Source: JAHRAW01 sp965249835 (GTDB taxonomy: Bacteria > Pseudomonadota > Gammaproteobacteria > Arenicellales > Poriferihabitantaceae). Taken from it: a stretch of DNA of 64,000 bases. The position numbers were made by a program, and so were the translations under genes. The first letter of the stretch is position 1. The number at the start of each line of letters is the position of its first letter. Below the pieces are notes generated by a model. The model searched no databases, had not been told where the DNA came from, and saw nothing but the letters and a program-made list of their open reading frames with translations. Positions 25,354-33,945 of the stretch are shown here, one piece after another. The stretch lies in the NCBI GenBank assembly GCA_965249835.1, contig CBDFMY010000003.1:1736001-1800000 (forward strand), in the 5' to 3' direction.

Positions 25354-25367
25354 AGCGTCAGGCGAAT

Positions 25368-25443
25368 TGGCTCCCCGGGACAGACTCGAACTGCCGACAA
25401 GGTGGTTAACAGCCACCTGCTCTACCAACTGAGCTACCGGGGA
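25368..25443 (-). tRNA. tRNA-Asn (anticodon GUU)
   Basis: 76-base cloverleaf on the minus strand with encoded CCA. The acceptor TCCCCGG pairs with CCGGGGA, the discriminator is G, the anticodon loop reads CTGTTAA and the T-loop TTCGAGT. It is convergent with truB. A 22-base sequence starting 27 bases upstream of it (25470-25491) is repeated exactly upstream of the left tRNA-Arg copy. Confidence 0.93.
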
Positions 25444-25469
25444 AGGGCGCGAATCGTATCGTATCGCAA

Positions 25470-25491
25470 TGTATGATGCCACCACATACTG
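25470..25491 (-). repeat. 22-base repeat upstream of tRNA-Asn
   Basis: Identical over all 22 bases to 32990-33011, which lies upstream of the left tRNA-Arg copy in the same orientation. It begins TGTATGATGCC and ends ACCACATACTG. Confidence 0.8.
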
Positions 25492-25563
25492 AACAAATCG
25501 GGCAACAGTTTGGCGATGGATGGTCGTTGTGGTCGTTATGGTCGTTGTGCTGTGTAGTGTAGT

Positions 25564-26828
25564 GAGACTTTTGCATAATCCATAATCATTTCTCATAACC
25601 CTGTTTCTGACATTTTTCAGGGTCTTGACTCGTTAACACCCTAAAGATATTTCCAAAAAGCCTCGTTTTTCTTGAAAAACGTTCACAAACCAACCCGATT
25701 TACTTGCTTTGGTTGGTTGGGTTGCTGTTTTGCCTTTCCCCCCGCCTTTTAGACGCAACACGCCGGTGAACTTCGCATTTGCTTGAAAATATTCATCCCG
25801 GTTTTAAGATTATGAGTCATCGCAATCAGTTGCGCTCTGCTTTTGTTTCTTTCCAGCCCAAGGTATCTTGCCTGACCTAATCCGTGATGTTGTTTTAATA
25901 GCCCAAAGGTGCGCTCGACGATATAACGGATGCCTGAACGTTGCCTGTTTTGCTGTTTTTGTTGGTCGGTCAACGGTTTGTTTCTATAAGCCCGGTGCAG
26001 AACTTTATTGTTTTGCCGGCCCAGTTTCTGGTCGTTTTCCTGATTGGCATATGCGCTGTCCGCGTAAACTTGCCCATGGGTTTTGACCAGCAGTTTGTCC
26101 ATCTCTTGTGAGTCATGCACATTGCCTGGCGTGTAAGTCATCTTCTTGACAAAACCATGTCCATCCGTATTGGCGTGCATCTTGAAGCCGTAGGTGGTTT
26201 TGCGCTTGCCATCAGCGGCGACCTTGACGTGGTAACCGGCCTCCGGGTCTTGCGTGTTATTGCCATCCTTGCCCTTGCGTTTGCGTGATTGCTTGGCTTT
26301 TATCACCGTGGCATCAATGAGGTTGATTGAACCGACTGAGGCGATAATGCTGTTTTGCTCCAGATGCGTGTTAATTTGCTCTAATAGCGGCTCTAAAAGG
26401 TTCTCAGTGCTCAGCAGGTTCCTGAAACGCCGGATGGTCGTGTGGTCTGGCACCGCTTCACTCAAACTTAAGTCAATAAAGCGCCTGAACATCAAATCCC
26501 TGGCAATTTGTTTTTCCAAGGCTTCATCGCTTAGGTTATACCACGCTTGCAGGATTAGGATCTTGAACATCATCAGCGGCGGGTAGGCAGGCACGCCTCT
26601 TTTAGATGAATAAAGTCCCGCAAGGGTGGTCTCTATCTCTTTCCAGTTAATGATGCTGTGCACATCGTCAAGTTCGCTCAGGGATTTATGCTCGACCACA
26701 AGCATGTCTGCCATTGAGTGTTGGGCGGTTTGTTTCCAGGACATTTTGAGTTGGTTTTGGTGGTTGTTTAGAGGTCTTTTATTTTACCAGATCAAGTATG
26801 ATTTAGGCTTGATTTATGCAAAGGTCTC
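25564..26828 (-). mobile_element. IS5-family insertion sequence
   Basis: 1265-base element bounded by inverted repeats GAGAC(T/C)TTTGCATAA at 25564 and, inverted, ending at 26828. The sequence GTAGT flanks both ends directly, giving a 5-base apparent target duplication. It holds one intact transposase gene and inserted between tRNA-Asn and a repeat-rich spacer before uvrB. Confidence 0.88.
25749..26744 (-). CDS. IS5-family DDE transposase
   Basis: 331 residues. An N-terminal DUF772-type domain (YPPLMMFKILILQAWYNLSDEALEKQIARDLMFRRFIDLSLSEAVPDHTTIRRFRNLL) is followed by the catalytic core. Candidate DDE residues are Asp in INLIDATVIKA (about residue 146), Asp in VYADSAYANQEN (about 228) and Glu in RYIVERTFGLLKQHHGLGQARYLG (about 283). 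The frame is intact. Confidence 0.92.
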   Translation of the reverse strand: MSWKQTAQHSMADMLVVEHKSLSELDDVHSIINWKEIETTLAGLYSSKRGVPAYPPLMMFKILILQAWYNLSDEALEKQIARDLMFRRFIDLSLSEAVPDHTTIRRFRNLLSTENLLEPLLEQINTHLEQNSIIASVGSINLIDATVIKAKQSRKRKGKDGNNTQDPEAGYHVKVAADGKRKTTYGFKMHANTDGHGFVKKMTYTPGNVHDSQEMDKLLVKTHGQVYADSAYANQENDQKLGRQNNKVLHRAYRNKPLTDQQKQQNRQRSGIRYIVERTFGLLKQHHGLGQARYLGLERNKSRAQLIAMTHNLKTGMNIFKQMRSSPACCV

Positions 26829-27402
26829 GTAGTGTATGTCGTGTTTGTTCTGTTGCGCACAAAACCGGCAACTCCGCCGCAAATGACAGTGGTGTGTGAC
26901 GGGCATTGGCGGCGGCTTACGCCGCCGAGTAACCTGTGGCTGATATGCAAAGGTTCGCTTGCGCGTGCTCGCGCTTTGCGGGGGGAATCCCCCCGCACCC
27001 CCCGCACCGCAGGGGGAAACATCCTGTTTCCACGCGCCAGTAGATTGGGAGAATAGAGTAAATAGCAAAACTTCTGTCGGCGTGACAACGAAAGAATTAG
27101 TATTCGTCATTCTTGCCGACAGGCGGGGATCCAGTTGAATATCTGTCACGCGTAGGGTGACTTCTTTTTCTTGTTTACTTTTGGCATCTCAAAAAAATCA
27201 TTCCCGTCCGATTTACCATTGTCTCTCAACCGGTCATTGCCCGGCTTGTTCCGGGCAATCCAGTTATTAAACTCAGCGGCGTTAGCCGCTATCATTACCG
27301 ACGGCAAAGCCGCGCTATTGCGCGGCTTCGTCGCGTCTGGATTCCCGCCTGTCGGCGAGAATGACGAAGTGTGCCATCTGTTTATGAGCTTATTCAGGCG
27401 CG
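26829..27402. repeat. Intergenic repeat mosaic (dispersed-repeat copy C)
   Basis: 574 bases without a credible gene. 26861-26885 repeats the tail of 18619-18645. A GC-rich palindromic stretch lies at 26980-27012. 27104-27133 (inverted) and 27338-27364 carry the GGATYCCCGCCTGYCGGCRA motif. 27172-27230 is the inverse of 15950-16015, and 27234-27296 is the inverse of the start of copy B. Several small frames here only translate the repeats. Confidence 0.7.
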
Positions 27403-27756
27403 TTATTTTTCAAATAAATACGCTACGCACAAAATCAACCCACTGATTAGCACCGTGGAGTTGAAAATCCAAAAGCCATAGCCCATTCCGCCGCTCGCTT
27501 TGAATACGAAGTTTTCCAGAATGATGGCGATGACAAGATACACTGCAATAATCATTGGCACCACGGCGATTTTTTGGTGCGTTGCCATCAACATTTTTGC
27601 CGCGATTAAAAACACGATGATTTCAAGGGAGTTCACCACCAGCCAGACGTTTTGATTCAGGTTGTCGATGATGGACAGTGCCGAAAGAAACAACGCGTTT
27701 TGAACGAGAATTAAAACGGCGGCGGTGCTTGCTACAAAATTTCGCGATAGTTGCAT
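27403..27756 (-). CDS. Small four-helix membrane protein of unknown function
   Basis: 117 residues from the ATG at 27756, which follows an AAGGTGA SD; an upstream in-frame start (27855) lacks one and would place charged residues before the first helix. Four hydrophobic segments are visible (FVASTAAVLILVQNALFLSAL; VWLVVNSLEIIVFLIAAKML; VVPMIIAVYLVIAIILENFVF; FWIFNSTVLISGLILCVAYLF). No family is recognised. It is divergent from uvrB and next to the repeat mosaic. Confidence 0.6.
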   Translation of the reverse strand: MQLSRNFVASTAAVLILVQNALFLSALSIIDNLNQNVWLVVNSLEIIVFLIAAKMLMATHQKIAVVPMIIAVYLVIAIILENFVFKASGGMGYGFWIFNSTVLISGLILCVAYLFEK

Positions 27757-27901
27757 GGTAGTCACCTTTGATTGCGGTTTGGTTAGGGAGAAGTGTAGTT
27801 GAAGTGTGGTTGAACACGAATTGCGAACTGTAGCATTTTGGAGGTAACTTTCCAATGTGACGAACGCATGGTTATCGCGGCAAATCGACTACAATCAAGC
27901 C

Positions 27902-29950
27902 ATGCCCGCGCAACTGAAATCCAACCACACAAACACCGCCGAGTATCGACTTGAAAGCACTTTTCAGCCGGCCGGCGATCAACCGGCGGCGATTCGTGCG
28001 TTGCTGGAGGGCCTGCGCAATGGTGAAGCGTTTCAGACTTTGCTCGGCGTAACCGGTTCGGGCAAAACTTTCACCATGGCAAATTTGATTGCCGCCACCG
28101 CTCGCCCGGCATTAATCCTTGCACACAATAAAACCTTGGCGGCGCAATTGTATTCGGAGATGCGCGATTTTTTTCCGCACAATGCGGTCGAGTATTTTGT
28201 TTCGTATTACGATTATTATCAGCCGGAAGCATATCTTCCGAGTTCCGACACATACATAGAGAAGGACGCTTCGGTCAACGATCACATCGATCAGATGAGA
28301 TTGTCGGCGACCAAGGCGTTGTTGGAACGCTCGGACGTAATTATAGTCGCAACCGTCTCGGCGATTTACGGACTCGGCGATCCGAAAGCGTATCACGGCA
28401 TGATTTTGCACTTGAAGCAGGGCGATCGCATCGAGCAACGTGCGGTGTTGCGGCGTCTTGCCGACATGCAATACACGCGCAACGATATTGAGTTGCGGCG
28501 CGCAACTTTTCGCGTGCGCGGCGATGTGATTGATGTATATCCGGCCGAGTCCGAGCGACTGGCGGTGCGCATCGGGTTGTTCGGCGACGAGGTGGAGAGC
28601 CTGGCGCGTTTTGATCCGCTTACCGGTGCCGTGGAAGCACAACTGAAACGAGCAACGGTCTATCCGAAGAGTCATTATGTCACCGCGCCGGAGGTGATTC
28701 GCGGCATTCTCACCGACATTCAAGGCGAGTTACATACACGACTTGCGCAATTGCGCGATGACGGCAAGTTGGTGGAAGCGCAACGCCTTGAGCAACGCGT
28801 TCAATACGATTTGGAAATGATGCGCGAACTCGGTTATTGCTCCGGTATTGAAAATTATTCACGTTATCTTTCCGGTCGTGAGCCGGGGCAACCACCGCCG
28901 ACCTTGATGGATTATCTGCCGGACAACGCGTTGATTTTCATCGACGAAAGCCATGCCACCATTCCGCAACTCGGCGCGATGTATCTCGGCGATCGATCGC
29001 GCAAGGAAAATCTGGTGGAATACGGTTTTCGTTTGCCGTCGGCGTTAGATAATCGGCCGTTGCGTTTCGATGAATTCGAAAATTTGTTGCGACAAGCGAT
29101 ATTCGTTTCGGCAACGCCGGGCGGATATGAAGCACAGCGCGCACCGGAATCCGTCGATCAAGTAGTGCGACCAACCGGTTTGCTCGACCCGGAAATTGAA
29201 GTGCGGCCGGTGGAATCGCAAGTGGATGATTTGTTATCGGAAATCAATCTGCGCGTGGAGCGCAAAGAGCGGGTGCTGGTGACAACGCTGACCAAACGCA
29301 TGTCGGAAGATTTGACCGAATACTTGCACGAACACGGCGTGCGCGTGCGTTATTTACATTCCGATATTGACACCGTTGAACGAGTCGAGATTATCCGCGA
29401 TCTGCGTGCCGGCGTGTTTGATGTATTGGTCGGTATCAACTTGTTGCGTGAGGGACTTGATCTTCCCGAAGTATCGTTGGTGGCGATTTTAGACGCCGAC
29501 AAGGAAGGTTTTTTACGCTCGGCGCGCTCGCTGATACAAACCATCGGTCGCGCCGCACGCAATGTTAATGGCCGCGTAATTTTATACGCCGACCGCGAGA
29601 CCGACTCCATGCAACAAGCGATGCGCGAGACCGAACGCCGCCGTGTAAAACAACGCGACTACAATCAACGTCATGGCATACAGCCGAAGTCCATCATCAA
29701 GCCGGTCAAGGACATCATTGAAGGCGTGACCGTCAATGATATGGCGTGGGGCGATTTGCCGGACAACGCGGTGGCCGACGAAGGCGAGCAATACATCAAC
29801 GCATCGCCGAAGGAACTCGGCAGACTACTCAAGCAATTGGAAAAAGAAATGTATGGACACGCAAAAAATCTGGAGTTTGAATCCGCCGCCGCGGTGCGCG
29901 ACCGCATTAAACGAATTCGCGACGGCAGTTTTTTATCCGATGCCGTTTGA
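27902..29950 (+). CDS. uvrB: Excinuclease ABC subunit B
   Basis: DNA-damage recognition helicase of nucleotide excision repair, 682 residues from ATG 27902; a TACAAT box ends only six bases before it, so the start could be slightly different. Walker A is GVTGSGKT, the damage-probing beta-hairpin is YYDYYQPEAYLP, Walker B is IFIDESHATIPQ, and motif VI is QTIGRAARN. The C-terminal UVR domain that binds UvrC reads LLKQLEKEMYGHAKNLEFESAAAVRDRIKRI. No clear LexA box was found upstream. Convergent with the maf-like gene, 4 bases between stops. Confidence 0.96.
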   Translation: MPAQLKSNHTNTAEYRLESTFQPAGDQPAAIRALLEGLRNGEAFQTLLGVTGSGKTFTMANLIAATARPALILAHNKTLAAQLYSEMRDFFPHNAVEYFVSYYDYYQPEAYLPSSDTYIEKDASVNDHIDQMRLSATKALLERSDVIIVATVSAIYGLGDPKAYHGMILHLKQGDRIEQRAVLRRLADMQYTRNDIELRRATFRVRGDVIDVYPAESERLAVRIGLFGDEVESLARFDPLTGAVEAQLKRATVYPKSHYVTAPEVIRGILTDIQGELHTRLAQLRDDGKLVEAQRLEQRVQYDLEMMRELGYCSGIENYSRYLSGREPGQPPPTLMDYLPDNALIFIDESHATIPQLGAMYLGDRSRKENLVEYGFRLPSALDNRPLRFDEFENLLRQAIFVSATPGGYEAQRAPESVDQVVRPTGLLDPEIEVRPVESQVDDLLSEINLRVERKERVLVTTLTKRMSEDLTEYLHEHGVRVRYLHSDIDTVERVEIIRDLRAGVFDVLVGINLLREGLDLPEVSLVAILDADKEGFLRSARSLIQTIGRAARNVNGRVILYADRETDSMQQAMRETERRRVKQRDYNQRHGIQPKSIIKPVKDIIEGVTVNDMAWGDLPDNAVADEGEQYINASPKELGRLLKQLEKEMYGHAKNLEFESAAAVRDRIKRIRDGSFLSDAV

Positions 29951-29954
29951 CCAA

Positions 29955-30536
29955 TCAGACCAACTCCACACCGACGTTTTTCAGCATATCGATTAAGCGA
30001 ATCAGCGGTAGCCCGATGAGCGCATTCGGGTCATCACCGCGCAAGCGTTTCAACAACGCGATTCCCAACCCTTCCGCCTTGAGACTACCGCAACAGTGAT
30101 AGGGTTGTTCGGCTTTGAGATAACGCTCGATGAGATCGTCATCCAGTTCCCGAAACTCCACCACGAACGGCTCCACCGCCGATTGAAAATCATCGCCGGC
30201 GGCATCGTATAACACCACGCCGGCATACAAAGTAACCACCGCGCCGGACATTTGTTGCAACTGTCGCACCGCCGCCGCATGCTCGCCCGGCTTGCCGATA
30301 ATTTTCCCGTGAAGGTCTGCCACTTGGTCGGAGCCGATGATCAACGCATCCGGATAATGCGTCGCCACCGCTTTCGCTTTTGCCAGCGACAACCGAGCCA
30401 CTAAATCCTGCGCCGTCTCGCCCGCCAACACCGACTCGTCGCTATTGGGCGCATGGCAAACAAACGACAACCCCGTGCGCTCAAGGATTTGTCGACGATA
30501 CGGGGAGGACGATGCGAGAATAATTGGGCGATGCAC
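29955..30536 (-). CDS. yceF: Maf-like nucleotide pyrophosphatase (YceF type)
   Basis: 193 residues from the GTG at 30536, which starts the family motif directly: IILASSSPYRRQILERTGL. Other Maf features are APNSDESVLAGETAQDLVARLSLAKAKAV, IGSDQVADLHGKIIGKPG and the C-terminal CCGSLKAEGLGIALLKRLRGDDPNALIGLPLIRL. YceF hydrolyses 7-methyl-GTP, removing abnormal nucleotides. Upstream in-frame starts would read into the restriction gene, whose stop lies only 4 bases before this GTG. The restriction-modification pair may therefore now supply its transcription. Confidence 0.88.
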   Translation of the reverse strand: MHRPIILASSSPYRRQILERTGLSFVCHAPNSDESVLAGETAQDLVARLSLAKAKAVATHYPDALIIGSDQVADLHGKIIGKPGEHAAAVRQLQQMSGAVVTLYAGVVLYDAAGDDFQSAVEPFVVEFRELDDDLIERYLKAEQPYHCCGSLKAEGLGIALLKRLRGDDPNALIGLPLIRLIDMLKNVGVELV

Positions 30537-30540
30537 CGGA

Positions 30541-31722
30541 TTACTTTGAATTACTCCGGCTATTGTCGGTTTTTTTTTCTGTGGTAATATCAACGACGGC
30601 AAGGTATTTGTTAGCAATAAAACACACGTCATTGATTGATTGGAAAATTTTGCTGATCGAAGGAAAGCAAACAACATTGTAAAGAAAACGTAATTCCTGA
30701 ACTATGTCTTCATACAAGTTAACCGCAAACAAAAAATTTACAACCTCTTCATGGGGTGATAGATGTACATTGGTTTTAAATTTACTCTCTTCTACCATTG
30801 CTAAATGAATGGTTATTTTTTGCATTGTTTCAACAAAAACATTCAGCGTATTTTCCTCAAGTTCATCCGACCCACCATAGAGAAAATCAAGAGAGTAAAT
30901 CAGCCGAGCGAGTCCCAAAGAATTCAACTGATCAGAATAAAAACTTGCCCCAAACACCAACCATAGTGAATGGTTTTTTGGGTATTCTTTAATACTATCC
31001 ATCAAGAAACATGCTTCGTAAAATCCGTCCAATGTTTCGGGAATGATATTGTATTCTTTTTTCTGGTCGACAATTTTTTGTAATTCATTGGAAAATTTGT
31101 CATTTTCTTTTTGAATAAAACTAGATTGCATTTCCAGTAACTGGTTTTTTATATTTATAGTTTCGATCACTTTTGACAACTCATTATCATATTCAAAAAT
31201 TGTTTTGAATATATCGCCGGGTACTCTCAAAGCAGTTCTACTACCCCAAGCGGGAACACCTGCTTCTGTTCCATTTTCTGCGACCCATTGTGGTGAAAGA
31301 ATAGCAAATTTGCAGATCGGTTTGATAATGTATAAAAAATCTCTATCCGTGTGCGGTATGCGCTTACCTTTGATTTTCCTTCCCACTTTGGACACCTTGA
31401 AATCATAAAACGGCAAGTCATCTTGATTGGCATATTGAAATTCATACCACTTCTTTTCGCCATTTATGCAAGCAACATAATCTGGCTCACCGGATATTTT
31501 CTTCCCGCTTCTCAAAAACCACATATGTGCATCCCCACCACTTTTTGATAGCATCACTTTATTGGTGTTGTGCAACCTTTTAAGTTTTTCCTCAAACCAA
31601 TCTATTATTTCCAATTCGGCAATGGCCTTCTTTTTCATATCGCGACGATATTCAAGATAACTTCTGGATTTTATGTCGCTGGATTGCGCATATACGCCTT
31701 TGGAATCGCTAATTCTATTCAT
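30541..31722 (-). CDS. Putative type II restriction endonuclease
   Basis: 393 residues, assigned mainly because its ATG overlaps the methyltransferase stop (ATGA). A possible PD-(D/E)xK-type active site is P80-D81 ... E94-F-Q96 (GEPDYVACINGEKKWYEFQ), with Gln in place of the usual Lys, a variant known from BglII. The rest is unfamiliar, with a helical, Lys/Glu-rich middle (residues about 190-240). The gene is strikingly A+T-rich compared with uvrB and maf, indicating recent transfer. The recognition sequence cannot be read from the protein. Confidence 0.65.
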   Translation of the reverse strand: MNRISDSKGVYAQSSDIKSRSYLEYRRDMKKKAIAELEIIDWFEEKLKRLHNTNKVMLSKSGGDAHMWFLRSGKKISGEPDYVACINGEKKWYEFQYANQDDLPFYDFKVSKVGRKIKGKRIPHTDRDFLYIIKPICKFAILSPQWVAENGTEAGVPAWGSRTALRVPGDIFKTIFEYDNELSKVIETINIKNQLLEMQSSFIQKENDKFSNELQKIVDQKKEYNIIPETLDGFYEACFLMDSIKEYPKNHSLWLVFGASFYSDQLNSLGLARLIYSLDFLYGGSDELEENTLNVFVETMQKITIHLAMVEESKFKTNVHLSPHEEVVNFLFAVNLYEDIVQELRFLYNVVCFPSISKIFQSINDVCFIANKYLAVVDITTEKKTDNSRSNSK

Positions 31723-32750
31723 ATTAATTTGTTATTTTTGAGTTCAAGTTGTTCTTTGGCATAGTGTAAAAAAGTTTTATTTAATTCATAGCCTATGCCA
31801 TTTCGTTTTTCTTGCGCGGCTGCCATAAGTGTTGTTCCACTTCCGCAGAGCGGGTCCAAAACCGTCTCACCTATAAAACTATATGCTTTTATCAACCGCA
31901 TCGGCAATTCGAATGGAAAAGGGGCTACATGAATGCGGTTATCACCGCTTTTTTCCGGTTTCATCAGCCATACATCGGAGTTTTTCAGTGACAACCAAAA
32001 ATCTTTATCCAATTTCGATAGTTCTTTTGTTTCTTTGTCTACATGCGCGTATTTTTTGTATCCAGGTTTGTCCGGTTTATGAAATTCCAAAATAAACTCG
32101 TGCATGTTGTTGAGCAATATTCCACCCGGATATGGGTAAGTGCCGAAATGTGCGCGCACTCCATTTGTTTTGTGCCAGATAATATCTCGTTTAAAAATAA
32201 ACCCAATTTGTTCACACAGATCAATTGATTTTCCAACCAGATTCAATGTTCTGTAACTGCCGTTATTTCTGATTGGCAGATTCATTATATTCAGAAAAAA
32301 TTTTCTACCGCTTTGCAAAACACGAAATACTTCTGCCCACACCTTACCGATTTCCACAAACCACTCATCCAAATCGTGGATGTTCCCTAAATCCTTTGTT
32401 GCGTTTTCCGAATACATCTTTGCGTTGAAATAGGGTGGAGAAGTGATGCACAAGTGGACGCTTTCATTATCTAAACTGTTCATTTTGCGCGCATCAGCAA
32501 GATACAGTTTTTGTTCGGTGCCACAAACATTCAACACAGTTTCGGCTTTAATTTTTTTGTTTGTTTTTACGCATTTGGCCGGTTTAACTTTTTTAACTTC
32601 AACAAGCGAAAATCGATATTGTCCGCTAGTAGATTTATAACTTTTTATCTCGTTGTTGCGTGCGAGTATGTGAACATCCTTGACGGTAACTCCAAGGTAT
32701 GCCGCCACTTCGCCCACTGATAAGTAGTTTCTGGATGCGTAATCTTTCAT
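31719..32750 (-). CDS. DNA methyltransferase with N-terminal helix-turn-helix
   Basis: 343-residue S-adenosylmethionine-dependent N4-cytosine or N6-adenine methyltransferase. The catalytic motif TSPPY is at residues 103-107 and precedes the AdoMet motif VLDPLCGSGTT (297-307), the motif order of the beta class; the region between should select the target. Residues about 10-50 (LSVGEVAAYLGVTVKDVHILARNNEIKSYKSTSGQYRF) form an excisionase/MerR-like winged HTH not needed for catalysis, which may let the enzyme repress its own operon. There is no separate controller gene. It is A+T-rich and co-transcribed with the restriction enzyme by overlap. Confidence 0.87.
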   Translation of the reverse strand: MKDYASRNYLSVGEVAAYLGVTVKDVHILARNNEIKSYKSTSGQYRFSLVEVKKVKPAKCVKTNKKIKAETVLNVCGTEQKLYLADARKMNSLDNESVHLCITSPPYFNAKMYSENATKDLGNIHDLDEWFVEIGKVWAEVFRVLQSGRKFFLNIMNLPIRNNGSYRTLNLVGKSIDLCEQIGFIFKRDIIWHKTNGVRAHFGTYPYPGGILLNNMHEFILEFHKPDKPGYKKYAHVDKETKELSKLDKDFWLSLKNSDVWLMKPEKSGDNRIHVAPFPFELPMRLIKAYSFIGETVLDPLCGSGTTLMAAAQEKRNGIGYELNKTFLHYAKEQLELKNNKLI

Positions 32751-32867
32751 TGTTAGCCAGTTAGTGAATAGGTAAAACGATTCATAGATTGTGACAGTAA
32801 CGCCAGTCTACCCGATTGGCGGCATCGGTTTGCCTCAAATATCAGGGCAAATACGCGAGCAAAAAAC

Positions 32868-32944
32868 TGGCCGGCCTGGAGGGACTCGAACCCCCGACCA
32901 CCTGATTCGAAGCCAGGTACTCTATCCGGCTGAGCTACAGACCC
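32868..32944 (-). tRNA. tRNA-Arg (anticodon UCG), left copy, degenerate
   Basis: 77 bases, identical to the tRNA-Arg at 50656-50732 except at two positions. Position 72 is G instead of C, which breaks the first acceptor pair (G1:G72), and position 39 is U instead of C, giving a G:U at the base of the anticodon stem. The anticodon loop CTTCGAA and encoded CCA are kept. The 5' flank shared with the right copy runs about 45 bases further. It is probably a poorly functional duplicate marking the left edge of the aryl-polyene island. Confidence 0.85.
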
Positions 32945-32989
32945 GCGGCTACGCTGGCCTTGATTGTCGCACAAAATTGCGCATTAGTC
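32868..32989 (-). repeat. Direct repeat flanking the island, left copy
   Basis: About 120 bases matching 50656-50777: the whole tRNA-Arg, its extended -10 region (TGCGACAAT) and the last few bases of a gatB-like end (CAT ACA GAC TAA on the minus strand; gatB has CAT TCC GAC TAA). It is in the same orientation as the right copy. Only short stretches next to the tRNA 5' end differ. Confidence 0.8.
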
Positions 32990-33387
32990 TGTATGATGCC
33001 ACCACATACTGTATAGGTTCATTTATTCGCTGACAAAATCGGAAATATAATTGACTAACTGACACACCCAGGAGAATCCCATGAGAGATAACAGCAAAGA
33101 CAGCACAATTGAGAGAAATTATATCCGCAACTGGCAACATTTGTGCGAGGAATACGAGACCGTCAAAGCCGGCCAATAACAACATCGGACATCATGGGAT
33201 ATGGAGCATACAAGATATTGACAAATTGCCATCTAGTCGTGTTTACTCCGACTTTTGCTTGTGGGGATTAACGGGTTGGTTATGGCTTTGGTTGCCGATT
33301 GCTTAACACGGGTTGTTGTTTTAAGCGGGCACCTTTCCAAGTTGCTATTTTGCGTTGTTTTTGATGCTGGTCATCAGAGGGTGAATC
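32945..33387. other. Left junction of the island, mostly non-coding
   Basis: 443 bases with the 5' flank of the left tRNA copy, the 22-base sequence shared with tRNA-Asn (32990-33011) and one very small ORF. Nothing else is recognised; the sequence becomes A+T-rich. Confidence 0.5.
33081..33179 (+). CDS. Possible 32-residue peptide or gene remnant
   Basis: ATG 33081 follows a strong AGGAG SD at good spacing and encodes a soluble charged peptide (MRDNSKDSTIERNYIRNWQH, then LCEEYETVKAGQ). No family is recognised with confidence; the pattern is vaguely like the start of some integrase-type transposases, so it may be the relic of a mobile gene at the island edge. Confidence 0.3.
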   Translation: MRDNSKDSTIERNYIRNWQHLCEEYETVKAGQ

Positions 33388-33852
33388 ATGAAACAAAATG
33401 TATTATTTAGTGTTGCGAAGAAGTTAACCGTCCCGCCGATTGCATTGATATTTTTTTTTGCCATTGGTCTTTATGGATGCTCAACCACTAAAATTGGCAG
33501 TAGTGTCGCCGCCGATTACAACAAACATCCATTGACGGTGGTGATTCCTGCGGGTTTATCGCCAGAAATCATTCACAATGCGATGGTATCCACCGTTGTT
33601 CGGCGCAGGTGGGTGGTGCAAAGTCATTCGACAAATGAAGTTATCGCAAACTTAAAGCACCGTGCATTTGATGCCACTGTTACGTTGCAATCTGATGGCT
33701 CTATTATTAAAATACTAAATAGTGCCACACATAAAAATTCCCAATCGGGAGAAATTAAACCCGGCGTTCCTCTGGGGTGGCTGATAAATATACAAAACGA
33801 TCTGCAATCAAAGTTGGTAACTGCTCAACTCAATGCGGGCTTTGCTCAATAG
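33388..33852 (+). CDS. Small predicted lipoprotein at the start of the aryl-polyene cluster
   Basis: 154 residues with a lipoprotein signal peptide: basic start (MKQNVLFSVAKKL), hydrophobic core and lipobox LYGC (Cys about residue 31). The mature part of about 120 residues has no recognised domain. Family clusters often include small lipoproteins for envelope assembly of the pigment, but this one is not clearly the DUF3261 type. It lies 93 bases upstream of the first ketosynthase gene on the same strand, so co-transcription is plausible. Confidence 0.55.
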   Translation: MKQNVLFSVAKKLTVPPIALIFFFAIGLYGCSTTKIGSSVAADYNKHPLTVVIPAGLSPEIIHNAMVSTVVRRRWVVQSHSTNEVIANLKHRAFDATVTLQSDGSIIKILNSATHKNSQSGEIKPGVPLGWLINIQNDLQSKLVTAQLNAGFAQ

Positions 33853-33945
33853 ATCAAAAATTATTCTCCCGAAAAAAGAACAACAATCACTGATTGCAAA
33901 CAAACCGAATACATAAATGGACGGGCATTACTACATGCCAAGCAG

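Noticed and set aside
27841..27902. LexA box in front of uvrB
   Set aside because: No CTG-N10-CAG-like palindrome is present in the short upstream region.
31719..32750. Type III Mod or type IIG enzyme instead of a type II methyltransferase
   Set aside because: The protein is only 343 residues, lacks a helicase or nuclease domain, and the partner has no DEAD-box motifs.
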